From: Nephrocerus scutellatus
Taxonomy: Eukaryota > Arthropoda > Insecta > Diptera > Pipunculidae
DNA length: 64,000 nt
NCBI GenBank assembly: GCA_947095585.1
Contig: OX352765.1
Span: forward strand, 78,661,976 to 78,725,975
Direction: 5' to 3'
The translations under genes were made by a program, and so were the position numbers. This document shows positions 45,290-57,209 of the stretch, piece by piece. How positions within the stretch are numbered: the stretch's first letter is position 1; each line of letters begins with the position of its first letter. A model generated the notes under the pieces. That model was given only the letters and a program-made list of their open reading frames with translations, did no database searches and had not been told where the DNA came from.

Positions 45290-47332
45290 AGGATGTTTTT
45301 TTAAGTTCGACAGAACTTGAAATCTTAAAAAATACTACAAAAATGTAACTTTAATGAAATTCTTTTATTCATTCGAAAGATAAATACATGGCATTGAAAA
45401 TTATTCCGGGAATATGACCATCGCGGCTCTTCTTGACGAAGCACATTCTGGACGTCCAATTGTAGGCGACTTTTTTGAGCACTGTCGGACGTATTGTACA
45501 AATAACACGAAGAATGTTGGCCTCCAAGACGTCATTTGTTGCTAGCTTATCAGCATAAAGCAGTGACTTTACGTGTGGCCCCTCAGGAAATAATCCAATG
45601 GTCTCAAATCGCACTATCTTCGAGGCCAATTTAGGTCAATTTAGGGCACAATTTTGATTTCGATAACCCGATGGTTGCCGTCGCCGTATGGCACGTAACA
45701 TAATCCTATTGAAACCACATTTTGCCCAGATAAATTTCACCCATATTTTTAAACAAGAAACCATTAACCATGGTACGGGTATGATCTCCATTGATTGTAA
45801 CGCAAACTCCAGCCTTATTTTTGAAGAAATAAGGTTGCATTTTAATGGATTTAATGGAGGTTATATTTTGTTTTATATAATTCGAGCACGCTTCAAGGGG
45901 TTCGCACTCTTATAATGTTTGGCTATATGCTTGCCACAGCGTGGGCGTTAAGTAAAAGGAGCAGAAAAGAGAAGAGATGTCTATGAGCTTGTGTCTTGAA
46001 TGCCTGTGGATCATAGTGATGTGGAAAGACAGAGCTTGGCCGAGCATTCCACATACGTGTTGTGCGGCTGAAGAACGAATCCCGGAACTTAACTGTACGT
46101 CCGAAGATGGGCTTGAGGGTAAACTGATGAGCATTTAGAGCGCGACGAGTATTGTGGTTGAATTCAAGGAGAATTGGCATGCATCTGGTTATTACTCTGG
46201 AGCACTGCTAGTGGAAGAAGTGAAAAAACAGTGACAGGCAGGAAACGCTCCTGCGGTGTTGAAGCGAATCTATTGATTTCGCAATATTTGCGTCACCGAT
46301 AGTTTTGTTGGGCTGTTTTGAATTCTATCTAGCTGATGCAAAGTAGTTTTAGGCGCATCAGACCAAATATGGCAATTGAACTCAAGTTTATGGCGAATAA
46401 AAGCCTTGTATATAGTAGCCAGATCAGAGGGAGTGAACTATTTCTTGCACCGGGCTAGAAAACCTAAACATTTCGTAGCATTTTCGGCGACTGTAAATAT
46501 GTAGTCATTCTAACGAAGCTTGTCGTTAACGCACATACCAAGAATTGCGAGATTTTCAGTTTCCTCGATGCGAATGCCATTCATGGATAATGGCATAGGA
46601 TTTAGGATTCGCTTAGACGACAGGAGACAGCATTGGGTTTTGGAAGCGTTAAATTCTACTCGATTGTTTTCTTCCCAGTGTATTATGCTTTCTAGGTCAG
46701 AATTTAACGAGCTTAACATACGAAGTTGTTTGAGTTCCACATGAATTGTGGAGGGACGTTCCTCAAACTTAGATGAGAAGCTGAGAGTGCTGTCGTCAGC
46801 GAAAGAGTGAATTGGATTAGAAGTCACAGATAAGAGATCATTAATAAAAATGAGAAAGAGTGTCGGGGACAGAACAGAGCCCTGCGGAACGCCAGCATTT
46901 AAGTAATGAACTTTAGACTTGAAACCATCCAATAGAACTTGAATTGAGTGGTCCAAAATATAGCTTCTAATCCAGTGAAGCAGCTTATCGTCGACTCCAT
47001 AATCACTCATTTTGAGTGTTGAGGATATTGCATCATTTAGAGAGTGCCTATGCGGTACGAAATTTTTCCACAAACACAGTTTGATGGATGACTTGTTCAG
47101 ATGGAGGATTATGTGCGCCATAAAAATGTCGTATAGTTGTCTATAAGTTCGTGAATCGACGAATGATTTTCAAAGTAATTTTGGATAATTGTTCAAGCGT
47201 GAGTCTATTCACGATGATTTTGCCTGACTATACTGACAATAAATGGCAACAGTGAGTGCAGTATGACAACTTTTTTGACAGTTAAACCTTCAGTAAGTTC
47301 TATCTAAGCAAAAATAAAAAATTAAAATTTTT
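45290..47332 (-). mobile_element. M1 mariner copy d, split by a LINE-C insertion
   Basis: The left part (45290-45875) holds the 3' terminus AAAGGATGTTTTTTTAAG, the transposase C-terminus (SLLYADKLATNDVLEANILR, then MCFVKKSRDGHIPGIIF) and the middle. The middle has GVCVTINGDHTRTMVNGFLF, then MWFQ-stop-D where QQDG is expected. The right part (about 47050-47330) holds the N-terminus, NRLTLEQ and FYGAHNPPSEQV, the shared leader and the 5' terminus. Both parts run on the minus strand in the right order. LINE-C occupies the gap. This is the most complete M1 copy in extent but has stops and a broken catalytic box. Confidence 0.85.
45885..47050 (-). mobile_element. LINE-C inserted into M1 copy d
   Basis: The 203-codon frame 46510-47121 reads M1 sequence for its first 25 or so residues. 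It then continues with LINE-C RT: LNDAISSTLKMSDYGVDDKL, NAGVPQGSVLSPTLFLIFIN, NPIHSFADDSTLSFS (intact FADD) and ENNRVEFNASKTQCCLLS. The C-terminus (45923-46180) carries ALNAHQFTLKPIFGRTVKF and SFFSRTTRMWNARPSSVFP. The element is 5' truncated, as is usual for LINE insertions. Between the two frames (46180-46510) are broken thumb remnants. Of all LINE pieces in the window this one has the best-preserved palm. Confidence 0.9.
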
Positions 47333-48675
47333 CTTGTAAATTCTCTAATCGGAGATACACATGTGTGCAGTTCTATTATTATAAGAGGTGGGACTATATA
47401 GCCTCGTGCACTGCAACCCTGAGGTCTATTGTGCGTCCCTGATGTTTTACCACATTATGTGTTTGGTCAGTTCCTTCGTGAACGCCACCACCTCTGACAA
47501 TGCGATTGGTCTGGCATTCGGCCAGGCAACTGTGTGAGCCTTGAAACAGTTTTATTCTTTTCTGGGTGAGGACTAAGCATACGAAGAGTATGTGCTCTGA
47601 CGCTTCCTTTGTCTTGTTGCAGAATCGGTAGCGGTCCGATTGGGATTTACCCATTTTCAAAAGATGGCCATGGAATTGGCTATGTCCTGCCGTATACCAG
47701 GCTATTGTTCTTAGTGTATGGCTGTCCAGTTTCAAGGCTCTGTCCATATGACTACTGCTGTATTTTAGAAGCTTCTTGGTTTGTCTCATCCTAGACGACG
47801 AATTCCATTCGGCTTCGATAGTAGTGTTTTCCCACTCTCTAATTTTGCGATTGATATGGCATTTGAAAGAGGCAATGCTGCGTCCTGGACTAGTGAAAAT
47901 TCCTTCTGCGCCTTCTCTTACACAGAGGTCTGTTACCTCGTTTCCTGATATGCCTGAGTGTCGGAGAGACCACATTAGTGTGATTTTATTGTTTTTGGTC
48001 AGTTCTTTTAAGTGGCAGAAACAGCTCCACGTTGTTTTAGAATGAAAGACTGGACCTTAAGTGCTGTGTGCTGCCTGACTGTCTGAGATCACTTATATCT
48101 CGGTTCTTCTGTACCTTCTTTTAGTACATTCCAGGACGCAGGCTTCTATTGCTATAGTTTCTGCCTGGAATACTGTTGGAGATCTACCTATGGGTATTCG
48201 TAGTGTGATTCTGGGTCCGGATACTCCTGTGTATAATAATAATAATAATAAAAAATTATATGGGGCCCGATCATTTCTAAATTTTTACAAAAAGTCTTAT
48301 CAATCGGAGATACACAAAATTCGAAGAAAACCGGGTACTTTTTTTATAAAATTTGTATGGGAGCCCACCGACCCCGGAGCCCGATCACTTCCAAATTTGT
48401 ACAAAAAGTATCGTCTATCGGAGATATACATGCGTACAAAATTTGAAGGAAATCGGTTTAATTTTGTAAAATAAATTTGTATGGAAGGCCCCAACTCCGA
48501 GAGCTGAGGGGCCCCAAATTTTAATAGAAAATGTTGTCATCGGAGATACACAATTGTGCAAAGTTTGAACAAAATCGGCTTTGAGGAAGTGGGTTAAAAA
48601 TTGATCAAAAGATTTTGCCAGCCAGTCAGCTAGCCACAAACGCACGGGCACGTGAAGTGAATATAGAGAATTTAA
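47333..48675 (-). mobile_element. T1 copy on minus strand, split by LINE-A
   Basis: The left end TGTAAATTCTCTAATCGGAG (47335) and right end GAATATAGAGAATTTAAAA (48657-48675) are the two T1 termini. At least three 120-bp units lie at 48.25-48.6 kb in inverse orientation to the main copy. They share cggagatacac, aaaatttgaag-aaatcgg and the ggggcccc words. Its leader carries a cagccagtcagctag run like the octamer run at 21.5 kb. LINE-A fills 47390-48230. Confidence 0.8.
47390..48230 (-). mobile_element. LINE-A RNase H and C-terminus, inserted into T1
   Basis: The frame begins at about 48225 in the first part of RNase H (TGVSGPRITLRIPIGRSP, then TVFQAETIAIEAC and VISDSQAA). After one stop it continues as the 193-codon frame 47394-47975: MWSLRHSGISGNEVTDLC (the histidine box), KMGKSQSDRYRFCNKTKEAS and EHILFVCLVLTQ (CCHC-like C-terminus). 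The minus-strand 3' end abuts TTATAATAATAG, a TAA-type tail like that of I elements. The insertion is 5' truncated just inside RNase H. The long open frame makes it one of the younger LINE-A pieces. Confidence 0.88.
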
Positions 48676-48689
48676 AAAAACACCCATTA

Positions 48690-49830
48690 GTTGTAGATTT
48701 TCATTTTTATTTATATGATTAGTACTTATAATAGATACAATCTAATTTTTCAAACTTCAATAATTATTTCCATTTCTGTCTCTCGTTTCAGGTAATTTTA
48801 TGCAGATGAATCGTTGAACTTTCGATAGTTTCAAATACGAGACGACCCAATGCGATGAGACCAAGAAAGAAGACTCGGAAGTTTACAAAAAGCTTTTATT
48901 TATATCAACATAATCACATCTAAGTTCTATTCCAATCTTCCATTTGGTCTTAAAGATATCTAAGAAAGCATTCAATAACTACGTTAACTGCAGATTCGAT
49001 CTTAAAATGTTTTTTTAAGGTTGGGGAACAGATGAAAATCACATGGAAAATCAGATGAATGCGATAGTAATTAAAATGGTTATGTTATGTTATCAATGCT
49101 GTCGAGAGTTCTGGTCAAAAATCTTCGGTTTGAAACTCTTCAAAACACTCGCGAGACATCATCAGTGGATTGCAGTTTTGTTCAACAAAAGTAGTTTTGG
49201 AACCCATTTTGCATGAAAACATGGAGAATGAATGTTAGTTTTGAATGATATTTTTAGTCCGCACTGATACGAAGTGCCGATAATCTGTATCTAATAAGCT
49301 GTATCCTTTATCTTCAATGAACGATCATTTCCCATGATCATTTCAATTTTTTCCTCTTCCACTATATCGACTATCTTCAACGCACTCTAGCACACGATTG
49401 AACTAGGTGCCCACCTTTAAACGGTTGCTTTCGATGCGGCAGATATCCATTTAATTGCCACCATGAATCTTCTTTCAAGAGAATTTTGTTTTGAAACAGA
49501 TAACTCATCACTTCTGATACATTACCATAAACTAAGATACAAAATACTTAAATGTTCCACTGAAGGAATTTCTAGTCATTCGTGAAACGAATTAAAAATA
49601 CTGCCTTGTCCTCAATGCCAACGAACGCTCATTTACAATGACATTACAAACAACCGTCAGTTTTTTAGATATGCTTCACACTTCGGTGCTAGCCCCACGC
49701 TACCAGACAGCTCCCTACCCTAAGCAAGAGTCGAATTGTCTATGGAATGAATCTAATTTCGTAGTCGTACGGTTGCGAGAGTTCTAAATGATCGTAATAT
49801 TCACAAATTTGCGGAGCCAAATAAAATTTG
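48690..49830. other. Unassigned non-coding stretch
   Basis: No gene or mobile element was recognised. The sequence is AT-rich. Confidence 0.4.
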
Positions 49831-49839
49831 CTCAATAAT

Positions 49840-50980
49840 TTTGATGAGGTGTTCTTCAACGCTGCCATTACCATTTCTCATATTCTCCTGGAGTCTTCCC
49901 AATGACTTGGAAAACAGAATTTCTCCAGCCTGTACCAAAAAAGGCAAACCGTCATCTCTTTTCTCATACCAACCTGTAGGGCTAACATCGGTACTTTTTA
50001 AGGAAACGTCAATAGTTTGAATTAAGGAAAATCATTAAAGACCAGTAGTACGGTTTTCAAAGACAATTTTTTACTGGTAGCATACCACCGAAAACTCGAA
50101 TTAGTCTAGTCACAATTTTTGGTGAAATCTAAGTTCATTAACTTGATATTTGCAAGACATTTGACAGACTTTGTTATCCTTTGTTGTAAATTAGTTATGG
50201 AATTGATCAGGCCATGCTTAATTGGACTAGTACCTACCTTTCTGACCGGTCTTATTGGACGTTTCATGTTTCAAATTAAAAAAAATAAATAGTTCGCCTA
50301 ATAAATATTGGTGTTCCCCAAGGCTCTGTTTAGTCTCCGAAACTTTTTCTAATTTTCATTAAAGATCTCCTGTCTACTACAGTTAATCCGATTCATTCTC
50401 TGAAGACAACACTCTCGCTCGCATATAGCAAATGAGTTCACATTTTCTGCACGTCCGTCTTTTTGACAAGTGGAACTTGAATAACAGCACAAACAGGGTA
50501 AATCATTAACAATATATTACAATTTATAGATTCTTAGCCAGCAGTGTGGCATGTGACGCAGTCCTGTTGAGAACATATAAGTCAGCCTCTTCCAATTTAA
50601 CCAAAAAATAGTCAATCAACACGATTCGTTAGCGATCTGCATTGCAGAAAGACTATGGGCTAATGATCCTCTCAGCATAAAATCCGCATCAAACCGTCAC
50701 TTTTTGCGTAAATAACTGCAGGTTGTTGACTTGCCCAAATGCTGCAAATTTGCTTATCAACGATGGCGTTGAGCCAGAGCCTTCATCGCACTGAGCACTG
50801 AAAATTTACCCATTTGACGCATAAGATTGTAATTGAAGATTGTGATAGACCAAAAGATCTTCAGGACATCGGTTGAAAAAGACTTGAAGTTTAGTTGCGA
50901 TCACTGTTGTTACCTTCCACGACGTATATTCGTACATCAATACTTACATGATGTACGGAGTTGAACAGCTTTAGCTTTGT
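49840..50980 (+). mobile_element. LINE-C fragment, heavily decayed
   Basis: On the plus strand, FPMTWKTEFLQPVPKKANRH (about 49890-49950) is the start of the RT fingers. ARHLTDFVI (about 50155-50180) is a decayed relative of the DISKAFDRV motif. The DNA ggtgttccccaaggctctg (50311) encodes GVPQGS, and ccgattcattctctgaagacaac (50388) corresponds to NPIHSFADDN with a changed centre. The thumb follows to about 50950. The matches to the 46.5-47.05 kb copy are clear over the palm and weaker elsewhere. No frame of any length remains. Confidence 0.75.
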
Positions 50981-51092
50981 TTTGAGACTAGTGTTTTTGT
51001 TACGCCATACTGTAGTGAGCATACCGAAGGCGGCTTTCGATGTTAATTCGGTATTCAACATCCCTTTCCGTTCCCCAACATCATCACCATCA

Positions 51093-51335
51093 TCAATTTG
51101 ACTCTACAACCGGTGTCCGGTCCTGGCCTCCCGCAAAAAATCTCTCTACCGGTCCCGATTTCGAGCCTATGACATCCAGTTTGGAATTTCTAAACTCTGG
51201 GCGTCCATCCTTCCAGCGTAAGCTTGGCCAGCCTCGCTGTCGTGTTCCAAAAAGGATTTTCCGAGCAGGATCATCTTCGCTCATGCGAGCTCGGTGTCCT
51301 GCCCACCGGAGACTACCGAGCTTAACTCTGTTCAC
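51093..51335 (-). pseudogene. LINE-B C-terminal domain remnant
   Basis: An 80-codon frame with NRVKLGSLRWAGHRARMSED, PARKILFGTRQRGWPSLRWK and DGRPEFRN. This Arg/Trp-rich end closes many insect LINE polyproteins. The upstream part (51.4-51.55 kb), with YERYRDVDI in another frame, connects it to the RT thumb. Confidence 0.85.
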
Positions 51336-51649
51336 GATGTCGACATCGCGGTAACGCTCGTAGATCTCATCATTATAGAGTCTCTGGAGTCGTCCTTCGT
51401 CACATACGGGGCCAAAAATTCTCCGTAAGACTTTTCTCTCGAAAGCGGAGTTCAGAATGCTTTTTGCTAAGCACCCAAGTTTCGGCTCTATATGTAAGTA
51501 CTGGTATGACCATTGTCTTATATACCAGCAGCTTGGATGTTATGAAGTTCCTGGATTAGAAGAGTCTTGACAGACTGTTATCGGCTGCTACAGACCCGAG
51601 AAAGAAAGGATTGCACTTCTTCAAATTCGCGCTCCGCTATTTGAATTGA

Positions 51650-52816
51650 GGGACCAATGTTGTATAGTCTACTCGTAGAAGTGGCCACCATGTACTTTAT
51701 TTTGCTTTCATTAACGTGCAGCCCCAGATTTCATGCCGCCTGCTCGATCTGGATGAAAGCTTCCTCTTGGGTTTCTACCAACAATGTCAATGTCGTCTGT
51801 GTAAGCCAGTATCTGAATGGGCTTAGAGAGGATTGTTCCTCTTGCCGTTAAGTCAGAGCCTCGGATCACTTTCTCCAACTCCAGGTTGAAGAGGACGCAG
51901 GGCAGTCCATCCCCTTTTTGGAGCCCGTTATATATGTTGAATGGGCTTGATAGTTATCCGGATATTTTTACTTGCCTTATAACATTGGTCATGATCAAGC
52001 TATATAGTCTTGTCAGTTTATTTGCGATGCCGAATTCTCTCACGGCTTTATAAAGATCTACTCTGGCTTGGCGACTTTACCGTCTATAAAAATATGGTAT
52101 GGTGAGTTTTGAAACTCTAGACATTTTTCCATCACCTGCCTAAGGGTGTAAATCTTATTCGTTGTTGATTTGCCTGGGATGAAGCCACACTGATATGGTT
52201 GGAGAAGAAAATCTTATACGTGGTACTCAACAACGTTATACCACGATAATTGCTGCAGGTTGTGATATCTCCTTTCTTATGTATGGGGCACAGGATGCCT
52301 CTTCACCAGTATTCTAGCATCGCTTCTTCTCCGATACTTGCACTATTAGCTTATGAATTGCTTGGTGTATTGCGGGTCCTCCTGTTTTAAACAGGTCCGC
52401 TGGGATCTGATCACGGAGCCTTATTATTTTTGAGCCGATTTTTCGTTCTGCTAACTTCGTCTGTGCTTGGTGGCGGCAGCACAGTGTGGTCTTCGGTCAT
52501 TGGTGGAACCTTCAATTCCTCAGTTAGCTGGGCATTTAGAAACTCATGAAAGTGCTCTTCCCATCCCTTTGTGATCGGTGATCAGATAAACCTCTTTGTC
52601 TTTGCAGTATGTGCAACGCTGTGTATGTTGCGTCATACTGCGGACCCTTTGGTAAAACTTACGCGCCTGGTGCGTTCCTTGCTCTCTGTACTGTTCTAGT
52701 TCATGGACGAGATTCTTCTCCCATGCTGCTTTCTTCCGCCGGTGAACTGTTTTTTCATATCGCCTGAGCTTTTTATATTCATCTTCGCGTGCCCGCGTTC
52801 TAAAAGATTGTTGCAT
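51650..52816 (-). pseudogene. LINE-B linker and reverse-transcriptase remnant
   Basis: The 90-codon frame 52544-52816 is the charged linker (EYKKLRRYEKTVHRRKKAAW, then ARKFYQRVRSMT). RT motifs follow: GGPAIHQAIHKLI (about 52390-52350), [20 protein letters not shown] (about 52190-52130), FNIYNGLQKGDGLPCVLFNL (about 51940-51880) and ILAYTDDIDIVG (about 51810-51775). YTDD stands where YADD is usual; the two catalytic Asps are kept. At least two frame changes and several stops occur. Confidence 0.85.
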
Positions 52817-52959
52817 TGCTCGGAACGCAACATTCTTACGTTCAGTCGCTAGCTTAGATTCGTCATCGAACCAGTCGTTCAGATCTAAGAGTAATGACAG
52901 TATTTTTAGGGCTTGTCCATTTCTCTTCTACGCCCGACATCTCAGCCCCAGGACTTACT

Positions 52960-53610
52960 CTCCCTGCATTTAGGACGAGTCCCATCGCTTGACCGTTGTT
53001 GTTTCTGGGCTCTTCGTTGCGAAGGGCAGCCGTCTTGATTCGAATCTGATTCGCATCATCACGTGGCATGTGATGATTCAATCCACGCTCTTAGCACCGA
53101 TAACACCTCGCTACGTTCGTAACGTCATTAGGTACGCGTTGTGGCTATTTGTGCCAATGTTCTGCCTGAATACTGACTCCCTACCTATTCAAGCATTCAT
53201 ATGAATGATTTTTACATCATACTGAGGGCAGGCATGGAGTATCCGTTCGACTGATTCAAAGAATTCTTCTTCTTCATCATTTGGGAAATCCTCTGTAGGT
53301 GCGTGAACGTTTATGAGGCTTATGTTTTTAAATCAGACCCGCACGCGAAGGGTTCATTTTCTGCTTTAAAGTCGATAAAGGTGGGTTTCATTCTTTTGCT
53401 GACTAGAAACCCCACCCCGAGCACATGATGCCTTGCATGACAGCTGTAATAAATGTCATATTCTGATTTCTGTACCACGTCCACCGCATCTCCTGAATTG
53501 CTGTTATGTATATTTGGACAGGGTATCGGCTAGCTGCAGTGCAGCTCGAGCTCTATACAGTGATCGCACGTTCCATGAGAAAATTCTTAATTCTTTTCGT
53601 TGCCGTGGTC
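52960..53610 (-). pseudogene. LINE-B endonuclease domain remnant
   Basis: Starting near 53600, the minus strand reads IFSWNVRSLYRARAALQLAD, then a TEIRI and QLSCKASCARGG section with frame breaks, then FKNISLINVHAPTEDFPNDE (about 53330-53270), EEFFESVERILHACPQYDVK, IGRESVFRQNIGTNSHNAY and the tail to about 52960. NVHAPTED and the IGRE block are characteristic of this endonuclease type, which makes the nick used for target-primed reverse transcription. Stops and shifts break the frame. Confidence 0.82.
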
Positions 53611-53879
53611 GTCGTCGTTAATCAGTATATCCGATGCTGATTTGGTTTGGTTTGATTTGGTTTGCCAACCTTACTTTGAAGGGACTAACCCGATCATTCA
53701 GCTTTTCCTTCATTGGAGGAAAATTACCGACGGCCACCACGTGGAGGTTTGATCGCACTTCCACCAGTCAGAGATAGTTACGGCCACCTGTTATTATAGA
53801 GCATTCTATGCTATTCCCTCTATTCTGCTGATGCCTGACCACCAAAGTATAATTTACTTTCTAAAATTAAACGCGTATT

Positions 53880-54345
53880 CAATTCCTGCTTAAGATACAT
53901 TTTCGGCTTTAAACGTAGATACAGTTTAACACCTTACCATAACAAAATCGTTGGATGCTCCTTAATTGATCTCTTTGATATGACAATCTTAAGCTTAACT
54001 CATAAAATTATTAATAATCACTTCCTGTACGACAAACTTATCTTTGCGCAATCCTTAAGAACACAAAATCCAATTCTACCAGGGGCAAGCACTACCTATA
54101 TGAAAAACTCATTCTTGTGGTGATGTGCTAGACTATGGAACTTAATCCCAGCAAATATTAAAAGCATCTCACGTTTTGACAGTTTCAAAGAGTCCAAAGA
54201 GCTGGTTGTTTCTTTGGGCTGTCCTATACGTTGGTCTGCCAAAATTTGCAAATAATAAGGTGTGTTGTTTGTCTAATTTAAACGAAATGCGTCCAAATCT
54301 ACTCTGTAAACAAACAATCGCCTCAGGCAACTATTGGCAAATAAA
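53880..54345 (+). mobile_element. LINE C-terminus fragment, 5' truncated
   Basis: An open plus-strand frame reads IFGFKRRYSLTPYHNKIVGC, then DLFDMTILSLTHKIINNHFL, AQSLRTQNPILPGASTTYM, a stop, ARLWNLIPANIKSISRFDSF and GCPIRWSAKICK. This is the C-terminal part of a CR1/Jockey-like polyprotein; the ARLWNLIP box is diagnostic. An A-rich tail (aataaaacgataaaaaaaac) ends it near 54345. With a single stop over about 120 codons, it is less decayed than most. It begins about 10 bases after LINE-B, which is on the other strand. Confidence 0.85.
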
Positions 54346-54349
54346 ACGA

Positions 54350-56990
54350 TAAAAAAAACCTCTTCATTTAAAGTATTCCAAGAAAATATCTTCAAGTTGT
54401 TGAAATAATTACCAACGTCCCCTGCGGATTTTGCTTACACTTCTAAGGCAAACGATAGTCCGATTTCGCAACATCATCTTCGTTAGATTTACTTTTGGTT
54501 AACAATCTTTAAGAGTTCTCTGCCGTACCGTCGTACCACAACAAAAAAAGGCAAACAAAATTTGAAAGACCAAAATGATTTTAATTATTTCGAGAACCTC
54601 TTTAGATAGATGACTGGCTGATGCCGGCCATTAAGCTTCATCAGTTCGCATTTCACATTTATTTGCTCACCCACGAGATATTGTGAGATAGTCATACACT
54701 GGCACTAGATGTTGTGAGATACGCACACCCTCACACTTCTCATTTTTAACAATCAGCAAACTCCTTTTCTATCTGACTGAGGAACGAACGACTGGCAAAT
54801 AAATCCCAATAAAAGGAAACGTTAAAGAATTAATAGTTAATGGCTGATTTATGATGGATAAAACTTTTAAACATTTCTTTGGCCACTTTGGAAAGCACGC
54901 GTGTTATTTTCTACGAAACAACTTCCTATATATTCCATAACACTGCTATATACGAGCATACAGATACGCTTCTCATTTTAACTTGAAGAAGATGCTGGTA
55001 TACCAGCCCAGCCATTCCACAGCAACTAACTGAAGATGTTGTGAAGAAGCAGGAAAAATCGATTCACCTTTGGGCTATATTCATTGCACCACCACAACCA
55101 CCAAACCAACGACGATGCCGACAACTATCGCCCAGTTTTTGTGCGCGAAGAGCCTGGCAGACGTTTATCTCGTTAGAGACTGATACTTTTAAGCTCTGAC
55201 GAATCTGGCTATGGCACTGGCCTCACTTTGAATTACATACTACAATTCGAGCAACAGGAAAAACGCGGTAAAGTCATCAAGCGGCCGCTCCAACAAAAAA
55301 AAGTGCACAGAATAAAGGAAACTCCATCGCAGCAGACCATCGCACAATAAGTATCCCAAAATCTAATTCCAAGTTCAAGTAATGTGAATGTGAAGTTCGA
55401 TTGGTTTGGAGTTGTTCCTTTCTTCAGTTCAGTTGCACGAGATGGCCTAAGAAGTTCAGCTAACCAGTCAGCCAGCCAGCCAGCCAGCCAGCCGGGCAGC
55501 CAGCAAACGCGCTCATGATGATGGCTGATCCTGACCTCCTCCGAGTGCGATATTTTGTTCTGTCGCATAGTGTTCGCCTTTGTGGTGCAGGCAGTCCTCA
55601 CATGTAGGCCATTAGGGCCTTAGCTATGCCCTGTTCAACTCAATTTTAGTTGCTGCAGCCACACTAAACATGGAACACTAAGTGAGCGGCTAGCGATGGA
55701 AGAAACTGAGGAAACAACAGAGAGCGAGACCTGGTTGGAATGACTGGAAAAATCGATCGCGCAATTGCGAAAGATCTTAATGGCGGGACTGTCTGCTGTG
55801 TGTATGGGAGATCACCAACGCCATGGACGCAATTCGAGCACGACGAACACCGGACTGGACTGGCTGGCCTAAGACTAACAACAACACGCGAAGCTCAAAG
55901 CTGAAGCTAAAGCACTTTACGTCTATTGTTTGTGCGAAAATACGACGTGGACGACGACGACGACGATGATGATCAACCGGCAATTTTTTACGATCAAACA
56001 ATTTTTCATAACTGCGGAAAAATGGAAACAGATCGTGGAGATGGAGAGTCGGAGCCCAGGAGTGATACTAAAAGCCAAAGCATGTTTCGCGTCGAAATCG
56101 AAGAGTGGTCTTGTTCTTGAACTTGGTGATGATGTGGTGCGGTGGCGATGACGATGAAGGATTCGTACCCTGCACGATCGATTGGTGTTGGTGATGGTGA
56201 TAACCGTGTGGCTGGACGTGCACGTCTTTCCTCTTCTCCGGGTGGACTCGTTCGGTCAAAAACTCTATTATTATTTTTTTTATTATTATTGATATTACAG
56301 TTTGTTTGTTTGGTTGTCGGTTAGGTTCACCATATGCGGTTGCGGTTGCGGTGGGTCGATGCAGCACGGACAGCAGGACAGGACAGCACAGGACGGTAAC
56401 GATCGACCATTGTGTGTGTGTGTGTGTTTTTGTTATGAAATTGTGAATAATTGAGTTCGAATTGAGCCACACAAATATTTCTGCTTCTTCTTTATGGTTA
56501 GAAAATTTATGACAAGACAGACGATGGAGGGCTTTGGGTGGAGTTCTGCAAGAGTGGGCTTTTGTGCTGCTCCTGTCACATGGTCTTTGCTATGAAAAAT
56601 TTATTATGTGAACTTTTAAAGACCCAGAGCGCTAGCCATTGCACCTATTGTGGAAAATTTCATTTTTATTGATATTAACTTCTGTGACATACCTACCATA
56701 CCGTGCCATCGAGGTGGTAGGTGGTGGTATAGAATGGACTTTTGTCATGTGGATTGGATTGTTGTGTTGTGCGACATGTTATTAGTCCGCCGATTCTAAT
56801 TCTGGTCTATGATCAATTGGACAATTTGTTTAGGTGGAGTTTTGTGAATTGCGATCCATTGGAGCGTTGGATGAATTGATTCGATGCGGGTATTTTTCTT
56901 GGTTGTCTGCGTAATACAATCGAATGAGTCTTTTCGGGATTTCTGGAATTTTGATTAGCATTTTAGTTGAGTATTAAGATTTATTTATTA
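54350..56990. other. Unassigned stretch with microsatellites
   Basis: No gene or mobile element was recognised. Simple repeats are CAGC at about 55465-55497, GAC/GAT at about 55948-55972, ATT near 56262-56290 and TG at about 56408-56428. The Trp/Ala/Gly-rich and Asp-rich frames here read the microsatellites. Confidence 0.5.
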
Positions 56991-56995
56991 TTTGT

Positions 56996-57205
56996 GGGCG
57001 CGGCGGCTCAGTGGATAAGTGCTTGGCTTCTGAGCAGGAGGTTCGTGGTTCGAATTCCACTCTGATGTCTGATGAATATCTGAAAAACGTCCTCTTGTCA
57101 CGGAAAGCTTCTCCGTTCGGATACCACATTGACTGTAGGTCCCTTCCTAGTAGGCCAGTTATCTGCATGCTCGTTGCCTGCCTTTTTCGGTGACCAGGCA
57201 CCCAA
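56996..57205 (+). mobile_element. tRNA-derived SINE, copy c (variant body)
   Basis: The head runs GGGCGCGGCGGCTCAGTGG, then ATAAGTGCTTGGC, TCTGAGCAGGAGG and GTGGTTCGAATTCC, with the B box at about 57047-57058. It is the clearest pol III promoter of the four copies. The T-loop is one base too long for a normal tRNA. The head aligns with the other SINE heads, but the body (about 57060-57205, with aacgtcctcttgtcacggaa and gtgaccaggcacc) is different, so this is a separate subfamily. It lies directly before a LINE-A 3' end. Confidence 0.75.
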
Positions 57206-57209
57206 TCGA

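Larger units (their letters stand above)
51095..53870 (-). mobile_element. LINE-B, nearly full-length decayed copy
   Basis: Minus-strand order: leader (53.87-53.65 kb), endonuclease (53.60-53.0 kb), linker (52.82-52.54 kb), RT (52.45-51.7 kb), C-terminus (51.6-51.1 kb). It is of the common insect type with a WNVRSLYRA endonuclease start, an AYTDDIDIVGR palm and a terminal RWAGH block. RTE-like is the nearest clade label I can offer, with modest certainty. The 15.7-17.4 kb element is a shorter relative. Confidence 0.88.

Noticed and set aside
56996..57070. Functional tRNA gene
   Set aside because: Pol III boxes are present, but the T-arm loop is one base too long and the acceptor and anticodon stems do not pair well. 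Related heads with bodies occur at three other sites.
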